Program-made: the position numbers and the translations under genes | Part shown: positions 1-6,699 of the stretch, in pieces | Layout: each line of letters opens with the position of its first letter | How positions within the stretch are numbered: the stretch's first letter is position 1 | The notes under the pieces: generated by a model | The model's database searches: none | The model's input: only the letters and a program-made list of their open reading frames with translations | What the model was told of the DNA's origin: nothing | DNA from: Cellulomonas sp. | GTDB taxonomy: Bacteria; Actinomycetota; Actinomycetes; Actinomycetales; Cellulomonadaceae | Assembly: GCA_031178805.1 (NCBI GenBank) | Contig: JAPSIJ010000062.1 | Location: 1-8,250 of the forward strand | DNA: 8,250 nt | Direction of reading: 5' to 3'

Positions 1-9
1 GCCCGATGA
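1..9 (+). CDS. 3' end of upstream gene, probably nuoI (partial)
   Basis: Only the last two codons (Ala-Arg) and a TGA stop fall inside the window, so the product cannot be identified from its own sequence. The stop overlaps the nuoJ start as ATGA, the same coupling arrangement seen elsewhere in this operon. In canonical nuo operons the gene before nuoJ is nuoI, the ferredoxin-like iron-sulfur subunit. The identity is therefore inferred from gene order only. Confidence 0.4.
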   Translation, partial: AR

Positions 10-917
10 CCCCGTCCACCGCGGAGGCGGTCCTGTTCTGGGTGCTCGCCCCGGTGATGGTGCTCGCCGCGCTCGGCCTGCTGCTGTCCCGCAAGGCCGT
101 GCACGCCGCGCTGTGCGTCATCACGATCATGATCTCGCTGGCCTTCCTCTACATCGCGCAGGAGGCCCCGTTCCTCGGCGTCGTCCAGGTGGTCGTCTAC
201 ACCGGCGCCGTGATGATGCTGTTCCTGTTCGTGCTGATGCTGGTCGGCGTCGACGCCTCGGACTCCCTGGTGGAGACGCTGCGCGGCCAGCGCTGGGTCG
301 GCTGGCTCGCGGCCCTCGGCCTCGGCGCCGTGCTCACCGGCGTGGTGGGCCGCGCGGTGTACCCGGAGCCCGCCGGGCTCGCGGAGGGCACCACCGGCCC
401 GAACCCCGAGGGCGTCGCGCGGATCATCTTCGGCGAGCACGTGTTCGGCCTCGAGGTCGTCGGCGCGCTGCTGGTCACCGCCGCGCTCGGCGCGCTGGTG
501 CTCACCCACCGGCAGCGGCTCACGCCCCGGCGCTCGCAGGCCGAGCGCGCCGCGGCCCGGGTGGCCGCGGGCGCGCGGCTGACCCCGCTGCCCGCGCCCG
601 GCGTCTACGCCCGGCACAACGCGATGGACGTCCCCGCGCTCGACCCCGACGGGCGGCCGATCGACGAGTCGGTGCCCCGGGTGCTGCGCATCCGCGGCCA
701 GCAGGCCGGCACCGCGGAGTACCGCGCCGACACCTACCGCCGCGCGGTCACGGCGGTGCGCGGCGAGCCGGACGCGCACGGGACCGACCCGGACGCCGCC
801 CTCGGCGCGACCGCGGACGACCCCCGGCCGGCCGCGGCCCCGCCCGGCACGAGCACCGGCCCGCAGGCCGACGTCACGCTCGGCGACGCCTCGACCCGGA
901 CGGAGACCCGCCCGTGA
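6..917 (+). CDS. nuoJ: NADH-quinone oxidoreductase subunit J (NuoJ), with long C-terminal extension
   Basis: Membrane subunit of respiratory complex I (NDH-1), located near the quinone module; it helps pass conformational or charge changes to the pumping subunits. The 303-residue product has about five membrane helices (roughly 8-27, 34-51, 57-80, 97-116 and 146-167). Helix 3 carries the family's YTGAVMMLFLFVLML signature at 65-79, where known complex I structures show a pi-bulge. Helix 5 has the usual pattern starting at FGLEVVGALL. E. coli NuoJ is about 184 residues, so roughly 135 residues here are an added soluble tail. Within it, a block around 200-250 (starting VYARHNAMDVPALDPDG) resembles the tail I recall from other actinobacterial NuoJ proteins. 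The last 50 residues are Pro/Ala/Asp/Gly-rich and probably disordered. The ATG overlaps the preceding stop (ATGA), and the 3' end overlaps nuoK by GTGA. The family call is secure; the tail's role is unknown. Confidence 0.96.
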   Translation: MTPSTAEAVLFWVLAPVMVLAALGLLLSRKAVHAALCVITIMISLAFLYIAQEAPFLGVVQVVVYTGAVMMLFLFVLMLVGVDASDSLVETLRGQRWVGWLAALGLGAVLTGVVGRAVYPEPAGLAEGTTGPNPEGVARIIFGEHVFGLEVVGALLVTAALGALVLTHRQRLTPRRSQAERAAARVAAGARLTPLPAPGVYARHNAMDVPALDPDGRPIDESVPRVLRIRGQQAGTAEYRADTYRRAVTAVRGEPDAHGTDPDAALGATADDPRPAAAPPGTSTGPQADVTLGDASTRTETRP

Positions 918-1213
918 CGCTCACGCACTACCTGGTGCTGTCCGCGATCCTGTTCTCGCTCGGCGCCGCGACGGTGCTGCTGCGCCGGAACGCGATCATC
1001 GTGTTCATGGGCGTGGAGCTCATGCTCAACGCCACGAACCTCGCCCTCGTCACGTTCGCCCGGCTGCACGGCGACCTCACGGGGCAGGTGATGGCCTTCT
1101 TCGTGATGGTCGTGGCCGCCGCCGAGGTGGTCGTCGGGCTGGCGATCATCGTGTCGATCTTCCGCACCCGGAAGTCGGCCTCGGTCGACGACGTCAACCT
1201 GCTGAGGAGCTGA
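914..1213 (+). CDS. nuoK: NADH-quinone oxidoreductase subunit K (NuoK)
   Basis: Small membrane subunit of complex I, homologous to MrpC/MnhC antiporter subunits; it sits between NuoJ and the antiporter-like subunits and is part of the central hydrophilic axis. The product is 99 residues, close to the E. coli length of 100, with three membrane helices (about 5-23, 28-50 and 58-83). The two conserved membrane glutamates are visible: Glu35 in MGVELMLNATNL and Glu71 in VVAAAEVVVGLAI, matching E. coli Glu36 and Glu72, which matter for activity. The start is GTG at 914, overlapping the nuoJ stop as GTGA. A GGAG at 902-905, eight bases upstream, is a well-placed ribosome binding site. The same frame stays open far upstream inside nuoJ, but that stretch is Arg/Pro-rich and unlike NuoK, so the GTG is the sensible start. 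Confidence 0.97.
   Translation: MTLTHYLVLSAILFSLGAATVLLRRNAIIVFMGVELMLNATNLALVTFARLHGDLTGQVMAFFVMVVAAAEVVVGLAIIVSIFRTRKSASVDDVNLLRS
1204..1209 (+). promoter_or_regulatory. Ribosome binding site of nuoL
   Basis: GAGGAG lies inside the last codons of nuoK, 11 bases before the GTG at 1221. It supports that GTG as the nuoL start and suggests coupling to nuoK translation, because the nuoK stop falls between the site and the start. Confidence 0.7.
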
Positions 1214-1220
1214 CGGGCCC

Positions 1221-3137
1221 GTGGACGACCTGACCTCCCTCGCCCCGCTCCTGGTCGCGGTGCCGCTGGCGAGCGCGGCGGTGCTGCTGCTGCTCGGCCG
1301 CCGGGCCGACCGCTGGGGCCACTGGCTCGGCGTGCTCGCCTCCGGCGGCGCGTTCGTCGTCGCGGCGGTGCTGCTGGCCGACCTGCTGGGCCGGCCCGCC
1401 GACGAGCGCGTGGTGGACGTGCACCTGGCCGACTGGATCTCCGCCGGCTCGTTCGACCTGTCGGCCGGCCTGCGCGTCGACCCGCTGTCCCTGACCTTCG
1501 TGCTGCTGGTGACGTTCGTCGGCACGCTGATCCACGTCTACTCGGTCGCGTACATGGCGCACGACGTCGCGCGCCGGCGGTTCTTCGCGTACCTGAACCT
1601 GTTCGTGGCGGCGATGCTGCTGCTGGTGCTCGCCGACTCCTACCTGCTGCTGTTCGTCGGCTGGGAGGGCGTCGGCCTCGCCTCGTACCTGCTGATCGGG
1701 TTCTGGAACCACCGCACGCCGTACGCGGTCGCGGCGAAGAAGGCGTTCGTCGCCAACCGGGTCGGCGACGTCGGCCTGCTCGTGGCGCTGATGCTGATGT
1801 TCGCCACGTTCGGCGCGGTGGACTTCGACACCGTGGCCGCGGGGGTGCCGGCGGCCTCGACGGGCACGCTGACCGCGATCGCCCTGATGCTGCTGCTGGC
1901 CGCCTGCGGCAAGTCGGCGCAGTTCCCGCTGCAGTCCTGGCTCGGCGACGCGATGGCCGGCCCCACGCCGGTGTCCGCGCTGATCCACGCCGCGACGATG
2001 GTCACCGCGGGCGTCTACCTGATCGTGCGGTCCGCCCCGGTGTTCGAGGGCGCGCCGACCGCGCAGCTCGTGGTGACGGTGGTCGGCGCGATCACCCTGC
2101 TGATCGGCGCGGTGATCGGCTGCGCCAAGGACGACATCAAGAAGGCGCTGGCGGCCTCGACGATGTCGCAGATCGGCTACATGGTGCTGGCCGCGGGCCT
2201 CGGCCCGGTCGGGTACGCGTTCGCGATCTTCCACCTCGTGACGCACGGCTTCTTCAAGGCCGGGATGTTCCTCGGCGCCGGGTCCGTCATGCACGGCATG
2301 GGCGACCGGACCGACATGCGGCGGTTCGGCGGCCTGCGCTCGGTCATGGTCGTCACCTGGCTGACGTTCGGCGCCGGCTGGCTCGCGATCCTCGGGGTGC
2401 CGCCGTTCTCCGGCTTCTGGAGCAAGGACAAGATCATCGAGTCCGCGTTCGTGGTGCCCGACGCCGGCGGCGAGTGGCGCGCCTGGCTGTTCGGCGCGGT
2501 CGCGCTGCTGGGCGCGGGGATCACCGCGTTCTACATGTCGCGGCTGTTCTTCCTCACCTTCCACGGCCGGCGCCGGTGGGCGCCCGACGCCGACGGGCAC
2601 GAGCCGCACCCGCACGAGTCCCCGGCCCTGATGACGGTGCCGATGGTCGTGCTCGCGCTCGGCTCGGTCGCCCTCGGCTTCCTGCTCCAGCTCGGCGGCG
2701 GGTTCACCACCTGGCTCGAGCCGGTCACCGGGCACGTCGAGCACCACGAGCCCGTGCTCGCCGTGCCGGTGATCCAGGGCGCCACCCTGGTCGCGATCGC
2801 GCTGGGCCTGGCGCTGGCCTGGCGGCAGTACCTGTCCCTGCCGGTTCCCGTGACCGCGCCGACCGGGTCGGTGCCGACCCGGGCGGCCCGCGCCGACCTC
2901 TACCAGGACGCCGTCAACGACGCCGTCCTGGTCGAGCCCGGCCGGCACCTGACCCGCTCGCTCGTCTACGGCGACCGCACCGCGGTCGACGGGGCGTTCT
3001 CGGGCCTCGGCCGCCTCACCGTCGGCCTCGGGGAGCTCGCGCGGAAGGTGCAGACGGGCTACGCCCGCCAGTACGCCGCGACGATGCTGCTCGGGGTCGT
3101 CGTGCTGGCCGCCGTCGTCCTGGCGCCCCGGATCTGA
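1221..3137 (+). CDS. nuoL: NADH-quinone oxidoreductase subunit L (NuoL)
   Basis: Distal antiporter-like proton-pumping subunit of complex I, in the cytoplasmic membrane. The 638-residue product is slightly longer than E. coli NuoL (613) and very hydrophobic. Expected functional residues are present: Glu149 in FVGWEGVGLASYLLIGFW (helix 5), Asp183 in NRVGDVGLL, Lys231 in CGKSAQFPLQSWL followed by DAMAGPTPVSALIHAATMV (helices 7-8, including His256), and Lys346 in HGFFKAGMFL. GVPPFSGFWSKDKI at 392-405 marks the discontinuous helix 12 region. After about residue 515 comes a hydrophobic helix (519-535), a polar and partly amphipathic stretch (about 553-612) consistent with the lateral helix HL, and a final membrane helix (about 618-635), as expected for NuoL. 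Two His-rich loops, at 460-466 and 504-509, are notable. It starts with GTG 7 bases after nuoK and ends 10 bases before nuoM. Confidence 0.97.
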   Translation: MDDLTSLAPLLVAVPLASAAVLLLLGRRADRWGHWLGVLASGGAFVVAAVLLADLLGRPADERVVDVHLADWISAGSFDLSAGLRVDPLSLTFVLLVTFVGTLIHVYSVAYMAHDVARRRFFAYLNLFVAAMLLLVLADSYLLLFVGWEGVGLASYLLIGFWNHRTPYAVAAKKAFVANRVGDVGLLVALMLMFATFGAVDFDTVAAGVPAASTGTLTAIALMLLLAACGKSAQFPLQSWLGDAMAGPTPVSALIHAATMVTAGVYLIVRSAPVFEGAPTAQLVVTVVGAITLLIGAVIGCAKDDIKKALAASTMSQIGYMVLAAGLGPVGYAFAIFHLVTHGFFKAGMFLGAGSVMHGMGDRTDMRRFGGLRSVMVVTWLTFGAGWLAILGVPPFSGFWSKDKIIESAFVVPDAGGEWRAWLFGAVALLGAGITAFYMSRLFFLTFHGRRRWAPDADGHEPHPHESPALMTVPMVVLALGSVALGFLLQLGGGFTTWLEPVTGHVEHHEPVLAVPVIQGATLVAIALGLALAWRQYLSLPVPVTAPTGSVPTRAARADLYQDAVNDAVLVEPGRHLTRSLVYGDRTAVDGAFSGLGRLTVGLGELARKVQTGYARQYAATMLLGVVVLAAVVLAPRI

Positions 3138-3142
3138 GGGGA
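3136..3142 (+). promoter_or_regulatory. Ribosome binding site of nuoM
   Basis: GAGGGGA overlaps the nuoL stop codon and lies 5 bases before the nuoM ATG at 3148. It fixes the nuoM start and implies that ribosomes ending nuoL can reinitiate on nuoM. Confidence 0.7.
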
Positions 3143-3147
3143 TCTCG

Positions 3148-4764
3148 ATGCCTGACGCCGCCACCACGCTGCTGTCCCCGGACGTGCCGTGGCTGACCCT
3201 GCTCCTCGTCTGGCCGCTGGTCGGCGCCGCCGCGCTGTGGGCGCTGCCCGCGGGCCGGTCCGGCCCCGCGGCCGACGGCACCGCCACCGGCGCCCGCCGG
3301 TGGTCCCGGCACGTCGCCCTCGGCGTCGCGCTGGTCGAGCTGCTGCTGGGCGTCGCCGCCCTGCTGGCCTTCGACACCGGCGCCGCCGGCACCCACCAGC
3401 TGGTGGAGACCCACGGCTGGATCCCGCAGCTCGGGGTGTCCTACGCCCTCGGGGTGGACGGCGTGGGGCTCTCCCTGGTGCTGCTGTCCGTGCTGCTGGT
3501 GCCCGTGGTGATCCTGGCCGCGTGGCGGGAGCAGGGCTCCGGCGCCGCTCCCACCGACCGGCTGCGGCACTACCTCGCGCTGGTGCTCGTGCTCACCACG
3601 TTCATGGTCGGCGTGTTCGCCGCCCGCGACGTCTTCCTGTTCTACGTGCTGTTCGAGGCCATGCTGATCCCGGTCTACTTCATGATCGGGGCGTTCGGCG
3701 GCCCGCAGCGGCGGTACGCGGCCGTGAAGTTCCTGCTGTTCTCCCTCGCGGGCGGTCTGGTCATGCTCGCCGGCGTCATCGTGCTGTACCTGCAGGGGCC
3801 GGGCGGGCCGCAGGGCTTCCTCACCGAGAACCTCGTCGGGCTCGACCTGCCGGCCGGCACGGAGCGCTGGCTGTTCCTCGCGTTCTTCGTCGCGTTCGCG
3901 GTCAAGGCGCCGATGTTCCCGGTGCACACCTGGCTGCCCGACGCGGCCGAGCAGGCCCCCGCCGGCACCTCCACGCTGCTGGTCGGCGTGCTCGACAAGG
4001 TCGGCACCTTCGGGATGCTGACGCTCTGCCTGCCGCTGTTCCCCGAGGCGTCCCGGTGGGCCGCGCCGGTCGTGGTGGCGCTCGCGGTGGTGTCGATCCT
4101 CTACGGCGCCCTGCTCGCGCTCGGCCAGCAGGACCTGTTCCGCCTGGTGGCGTACACGTCGGTGTCCCACTTCGGCTTCATCGTGCTGGGCATCTTCGCG
4201 ATGCAGTCCACGTCCGTCGCCGGGTCGTCGTTCTACATGGTCAACCACGGGCTCTCGACCGGGGCGCTGTTCCTGCTCGTCGGGTTCCTCGCCGCCCGGC
4301 GCGGATCCGTGCGGATCGCCGACTTCGGCGGGCTGCAGAAGGTCACGCCGGTGCTCGCCGGCACGTTCCTGGTCGTCGGGCTGTCGGCGCTGTCGCTGCC
4401 CGGGCTGTCCACCTTCGTGTCCGAGCTGCTGGTGCTGGTCGGCTCGTTCGGCGCCTACCGCGCCGCGGCGGTCGTCGCGACGCTCGGCGTCGTGCTGGCC
4501 GCGGTCTACGTGCTGTGGACCTACCAGCGGGTGTTCACCGGGCCCGTGCGCGACGACCTCGCCGCGACGCGGGACCTCGGCGGGCGCGAGCGCTGGGTGG
4601 TCGGCCCGCTGATCGCGCTGATGCTGGTGCTCGGCGTCGTGCCCGGCCCCGCGCTGCGGCTCGTCGACGAGCCCGCCGCCGAGACGGTGCGGCAGGTCGG
4701 CGGGGAGGTGCCGCCGGGCGAGGTGCTCGTGCTCGACGGCGACGACGAGGGGAGCGACCAGTGA
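3148..4764 (+). CDS. nuoM: NADH-quinone oxidoreductase subunit M (NuoM)
   Basis: Middle antiporter-like proton-pumping subunit of complex I. The product is 538 residues (E. coli NuoM about 509) with about 14 membrane helices. Conserved charged residues are in place: Glu170 in FYVLFEAMLIPVYFMIG (helix 5), Lys253 in FAVKAPMFPVHTWLPDA followed by EQAPAGTSTLLVGVLDKVGT (Lys284), and Glu426 in STFVSELLVLVG (helix 12), matching E. coli Glu144, Lys234, Lys265 and Glu407. NHGLSTGALFLLVGFL at 366-381 is also typical of the family. The last 30 residues form an acidic soluble tail ending in DGDDEGSDQ, and the DNA encoding it doubles as the nuoN ribosome binding site. The ATG has a strong ribosome binding site just upstream, and the stop overlaps nuoN as GTGA. 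Confidence 0.97.
   Translation: MPDAATTLLSPDVPWLTLLLVWPLVGAAALWALPAGRSGPAADGTATGARRWSRHVALGVALVELLLGVAALLAFDTGAAGTHQLVETHGWIPQLGVSYALGVDGVGLSLVLLSVLLVPVVILAAWREQGSGAAPTDRLRHYLALVLVLTTFMVGVFAARDVFLFYVLFEAMLIPVYFMIGAFGGPQRRYAAVKFLLFSLAGGLVMLAGVIVLYLQGPGGPQGFLTENLVGLDLPAGTERWLFLAFFVAFAVKAPMFPVHTWLPDAAEQAPAGTSTLLVGVLDKVGTFGMLTLCLPLFPEASRWAAPVVVALAVVSILYGALLALGQQDLFRLVAYTSVSHFGFIVLGIFAMQSTSVAGSSFYMVNHGLSTGALFLLVGFLAARRGSVRIADFGGLQKVTPVLAGTFLVVGLSALSLPGLSTFVSELLVLVGSFGAYRAAAVVATLGVVLAAVYVLWTYQRVFTGPVRDDLAATRDLGGRERWVVGPLIALMLVLGVVPGPALRLVDEPAAETVRQVGGEVPPGEVLVLDGDDEGSDQ
4747..4754 (+). promoter_or_regulatory. Ribosome binding site of nuoN, inside the nuoM 3' end
   Basis: GAGGGGAG lies 6 bases before the GTG at 4761 and is read as Glu-Gly-Ser near the end of NuoM. 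It supports the GTG start of nuoN, whose first bases overlap the nuoM stop. Confidence 0.7.
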
Positions 4765-6599
4765 CCGAGTTCGTGGCGCCCGACATCGCGTGGGCGCAGC
4801 TCACGCCGATCCTGCTGGTGCTCGGCGCGGCCGTCGCCGGCGTGCTGGTGGAGGCGTTCGTGCCCCGCCGCGCCCGCCGGCCCGTGCAGCTGACGCTGAC
4901 CCTCGGCGCGCTCGCCGCGGCCGTCGTCGCGGTCGCCGCGCTCTGGGGCGACGTGGCCGACACCGGCGGCACCGACGTGCTCGGCGGCTCCGTGCTGGTC
5001 GACGGCCCGACGCTGGTGCTGCAGGGCACCGTCGCGGTGCTCGCGCTGCTGGCCGTGCTGGTGATCGCGGACCGCACCGACACCGGGGAGGACGCCTTCG
5101 CCCCGCAGGGCGCCGCCGTCCCCGGCTCCGGCTACGAGGAGGCCGCCCGCGCCGCCGGGCTGCAGCAGACCGAGGTCTACCCGCTCGTGCTGTTCGCCAC
5201 CGGCGGCATGCTGATCTTCCCCGCGACCGGCGACCTGCTGACGCTGTTCGTCGCCCTCGAGGTGCTGTCCCTGCCGCTCTACCTGCTCACCGGCCTGGCC
5301 CGCCGGCGCCGCCTGCTGAGCCAGGAGGCGTCGATGAAGTACTTCCTGCTCGGCTCGTTCGCCTCCGCGCTGCTGCTGTTCGGCATCGCCCTGCTGTACG
5401 GGTTCGCCGGGTCGCTGCGGTACGCGGAGATCGCCGAGGCCGTCCGCACGGTGACCGGCATGGACGGGCTGCTGCTCGCCGGCGCGCTGCTGGTGCTCAC
5501 CGGGCTGCTGTTCAAGGTCGGCGCGGTGCCGTTCCACTCCTGGACGCCCGACGCCTACCAGGGCGCCCCGACGCCGATCACCGGCTTCATGGCGGCGTGC
5601 ACGAAGGTCGCCGCCTTCGGCGCCCTGCTGCGGGTGCTCTACGTGATGCTGCCGGACCTGCGCTGGGACCTCGAGCCCGCGCTGTGGACCGTCGCGATCG
5701 CCACGATGGTCGTCGGCACCGTGGTGGCGCTGGTGCAGACCGACATCAAGCGCGTGCTGGCGTACTCGTCCATCGCGCACGCCGGGTTCGTGCTCACCGG
5801 CGTCGTCGCGCTCACGGAGTCGGGGATCGTGGCGACGCTGTTCTACCTGCTCGCGTACGGCGTCGCGACGGTCGGCGCGTTCGGCGTCGTGACGCTGGTG
5901 CGCGAGCGCGGCGCGGTCCGGGCGGCCGCGCGGCAGCCGGTGCCCGCGGGCGCGGTGCGGGCGGTGGCCGGGGTGCCGGGGCCCGCCGGCCCGGGCGACG
6001 CGGTGGACGCCGCGGGTGCGGCCGGCGACCCGGCGGCCACGGACGACGAGGACCCCGGCGAGCCCGAGGGTCCCGTGCTGGGCGAGGCCACGCACCTGTC
6101 GCAGTGGGCGGGCCTCGGCCGGACCAACCCGGTGCTCGCCGGCACGTTCGCGCTGTTCCTGCTGTCCTTCGCCGGCATCCCCCTCACCGCCGGCTTCACC
6201 GGCAAGTTCGCGGTGTTCACCGCGGCGGTGGACGGGGACGCGTGGCCGCTCGCCGTGGTGGGCGTGCTCGCCTCCGCGGCGGCCGCGTTCTTCTACGTCC
6301 GGATCATCGTGCTGATGTTCTTCACCAGCCCGCACGGCGGTCCGCAGACGCCGGCGACGGGAGCGGTGGACGACCCGCCCGGCGGGGCCGGGGTGGCGGC
6401 CGAGGTCGCGGCCGACGAGGTGGCGGCCGACGGGGTGGCGGACACGTCCCCGGCGGACCGGCCCGGCACGGTCGTGGTCGGCTCGCAGGGGTTCGCCCTG
6501 GTCGCGATCGGCGTGTGCGCGGTGCTCACCGTGGCGCTCGGCGTCGTCCCCGGACCCGTGCTCGACGCGATCGCCGACGTCGCCCGGCTGCTGCCCTGA
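4761..6599 (+). CDS. nuoN: NADH-quinone oxidoreductase subunit N (NuoN), with enlarged loops
   Basis: Proximal antiporter-like proton-pumping subunit of complex I and the last gene of the nuo operon. The product is 612 residues, well above E. coli NuoN (485). The core is intact: Glu167 in VALEVLSLPLYLL (helix 5), Lys252 in LLFKVGAVPFHSWTPDAYQG (helix 7), Lys282 in ACTKVAAFG (helix 8) and Lys482 in IPLTAGFTGKFAVF (helix 12), matching E. coli Glu133, Lys217, Lys247 and Lys395. The extra length lies in three polar loops. One is at about 106-138 (DAFAPQGAAVPGSGYEE region), which I associate with actinobacterial NuoN. The second is at about 384-441, Ala/Pro/Gly-rich then acidic. The third is at about 524-570 and carries a short repeat. 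All are in frame between membrane helices, so they look like tolerated insertions, not damage. The GTG start overlaps the nuoM stop (GTGA); the frame stays open upstream only as an Arg-rich shadow of nuoM. Confidence 0.96.
   Translation: MTEFVAPDIAWAQLTPILLVLGAAVAGVLVEAFVPRRARRPVQLTLTLGALAAAVVAVAALWGDVADTGGTDVLGGSVLVDGPTLVLQGTVAVLALLAVLVIADRTDTGEDAFAPQGAAVPGSGYEEAARAAGLQQTEVYPLVLFATGGMLIFPATGDLLTLFVALEVLSLPLYLLTGLARRRRLLSQEASMKYFLLGSFASALLLFGIALLYGFAGSLRYAEIAEAVRTVTGMDGLLLAGALLVLTGLLFKVGAVPFHSWTPDAYQGAPTPITGFMAACTKVAAFGALLRVLYVMLPDLRWDLEPALWTVAIATMVVGTVVALVQTDIKRVLAYSSIAHAGFVLTGVVALTESGIVATLFYLLAYGVATVGAFGVVTLVRERGAVRAAARQPVPAGAVRAVAGVPGPAGPGDAVDAAGAAGDPAATDDEDPGEPEGPVLGEATHLSQWAGLGRTNPVLAGTFALFLLSFAGIPLTAGFTGKFAVFTAAVDGDAWPLAVVGVLASAAAAFFYVRIIVLMFFTSPHGGPQTPATGAVDDPPGGAGVAAEVAADEVAADGVADTSPADRPGTVVVGSQGFALVAIGVCAVLTVALGVVPGPVLDAIADVARLLP
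6393..6443 (+). repeat. Degenerate 12-15 bp tandem repeat inside nuoN
   Basis: About 3.5 imperfect copies of a GTGGCGGCCGAC-type unit, some followed by an extra codon. They are read in frame as VAAE-VAADE-VAADG-VAD (NuoN residues 545-561). The copies differ at few bases, consistent with recent slippage or unequal exchange in a loop under weak constraint. They preserve the reading frame because the units are multiples of three. Confidence 0.7.
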
Positions 6600-6618
6600 C
6601 CCGACCCGCCCGCCCGGC

Positions 6619-6656
6619 CGGCCACCGACCGTCCTCCCGGGGCCGGTAGGTGGCCG
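6619..6656 (+). terminator. Hairpin downstream of nuoN, candidate terminator of the nuo operon
   Basis: CGGCCACC (6619-6626) pairs perfectly with GGTGGCCG (6649-6656). After a G/A mismatch the stem continues with ACCG (6628-6631) against CGGT (6644-6647), leaving a 12-base loop that may pair further. It begins 19 bases after the nuoN stop, where an operon-end signal is expected. No T run follows, so it would be the U-less type proposed for high-GC actinobacteria. The inverted repeat is seen directly; termination is inferred. Confidence 0.5.
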
Positions 6657-6687
6657 CGTCGGTTCTGCCCCGGCCCCTCTGGCCAGA

Positions 6688-6693
6688 TAGGTT
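6688..6693 (+). promoter_or_regulatory. Candidate -10 element for a leaderless polyprenyl synthase transcript
   Basis: TAGGTT fits the TANNNT actinobacterial -10 pattern and stands out in otherwise GC-rich DNA. Six bases separate it from the GTG at 6700, so transcription would begin at or next to the start codon. No purine-rich ribosome binding site precedes that GTG, which agrees with a leaderless message. A -35 element is not convincing; GTTCTG at 6662-6667 is the nearest weak candidate, with a spacer too long for a standard promoter. Confidence 0.5.
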
Positions 6694-6699
6694 CGACCC

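Noticed and set aside
113..913. Upstream open extension of the nuoK frame through nuoJ
   Set aside because: Arg-rich shadow of nuoJ; NuoK at 99 residues from the GTG at 914 matches the family length.
1194..3392. Very long open frame on the minus strand opposite nuoL
   Set aside because: Its product is a low-complexity Arg/His/Gln/Glu-rich string with no domain. Long antisense frames are expected opposite genes with extreme GC at third positions, and nuoL on the + strand is unmistakable.
3189..4760. Upstream open extension of the nuoN frame through nuoM
   Set aside because: The translation is Arg/Pro/Ala-rich shadow of nuoM. The real NuoN begins at the GTG at 4761, which has a ribosome binding site and a normal N-terminus.
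5910..6470. Frameshift or inserted domain in nuoN
   Set aside because: The extra segments stay in frame, keep the high third-position GC, and are flanked by intact core motifs, so they are loop expansions with no visible domain.
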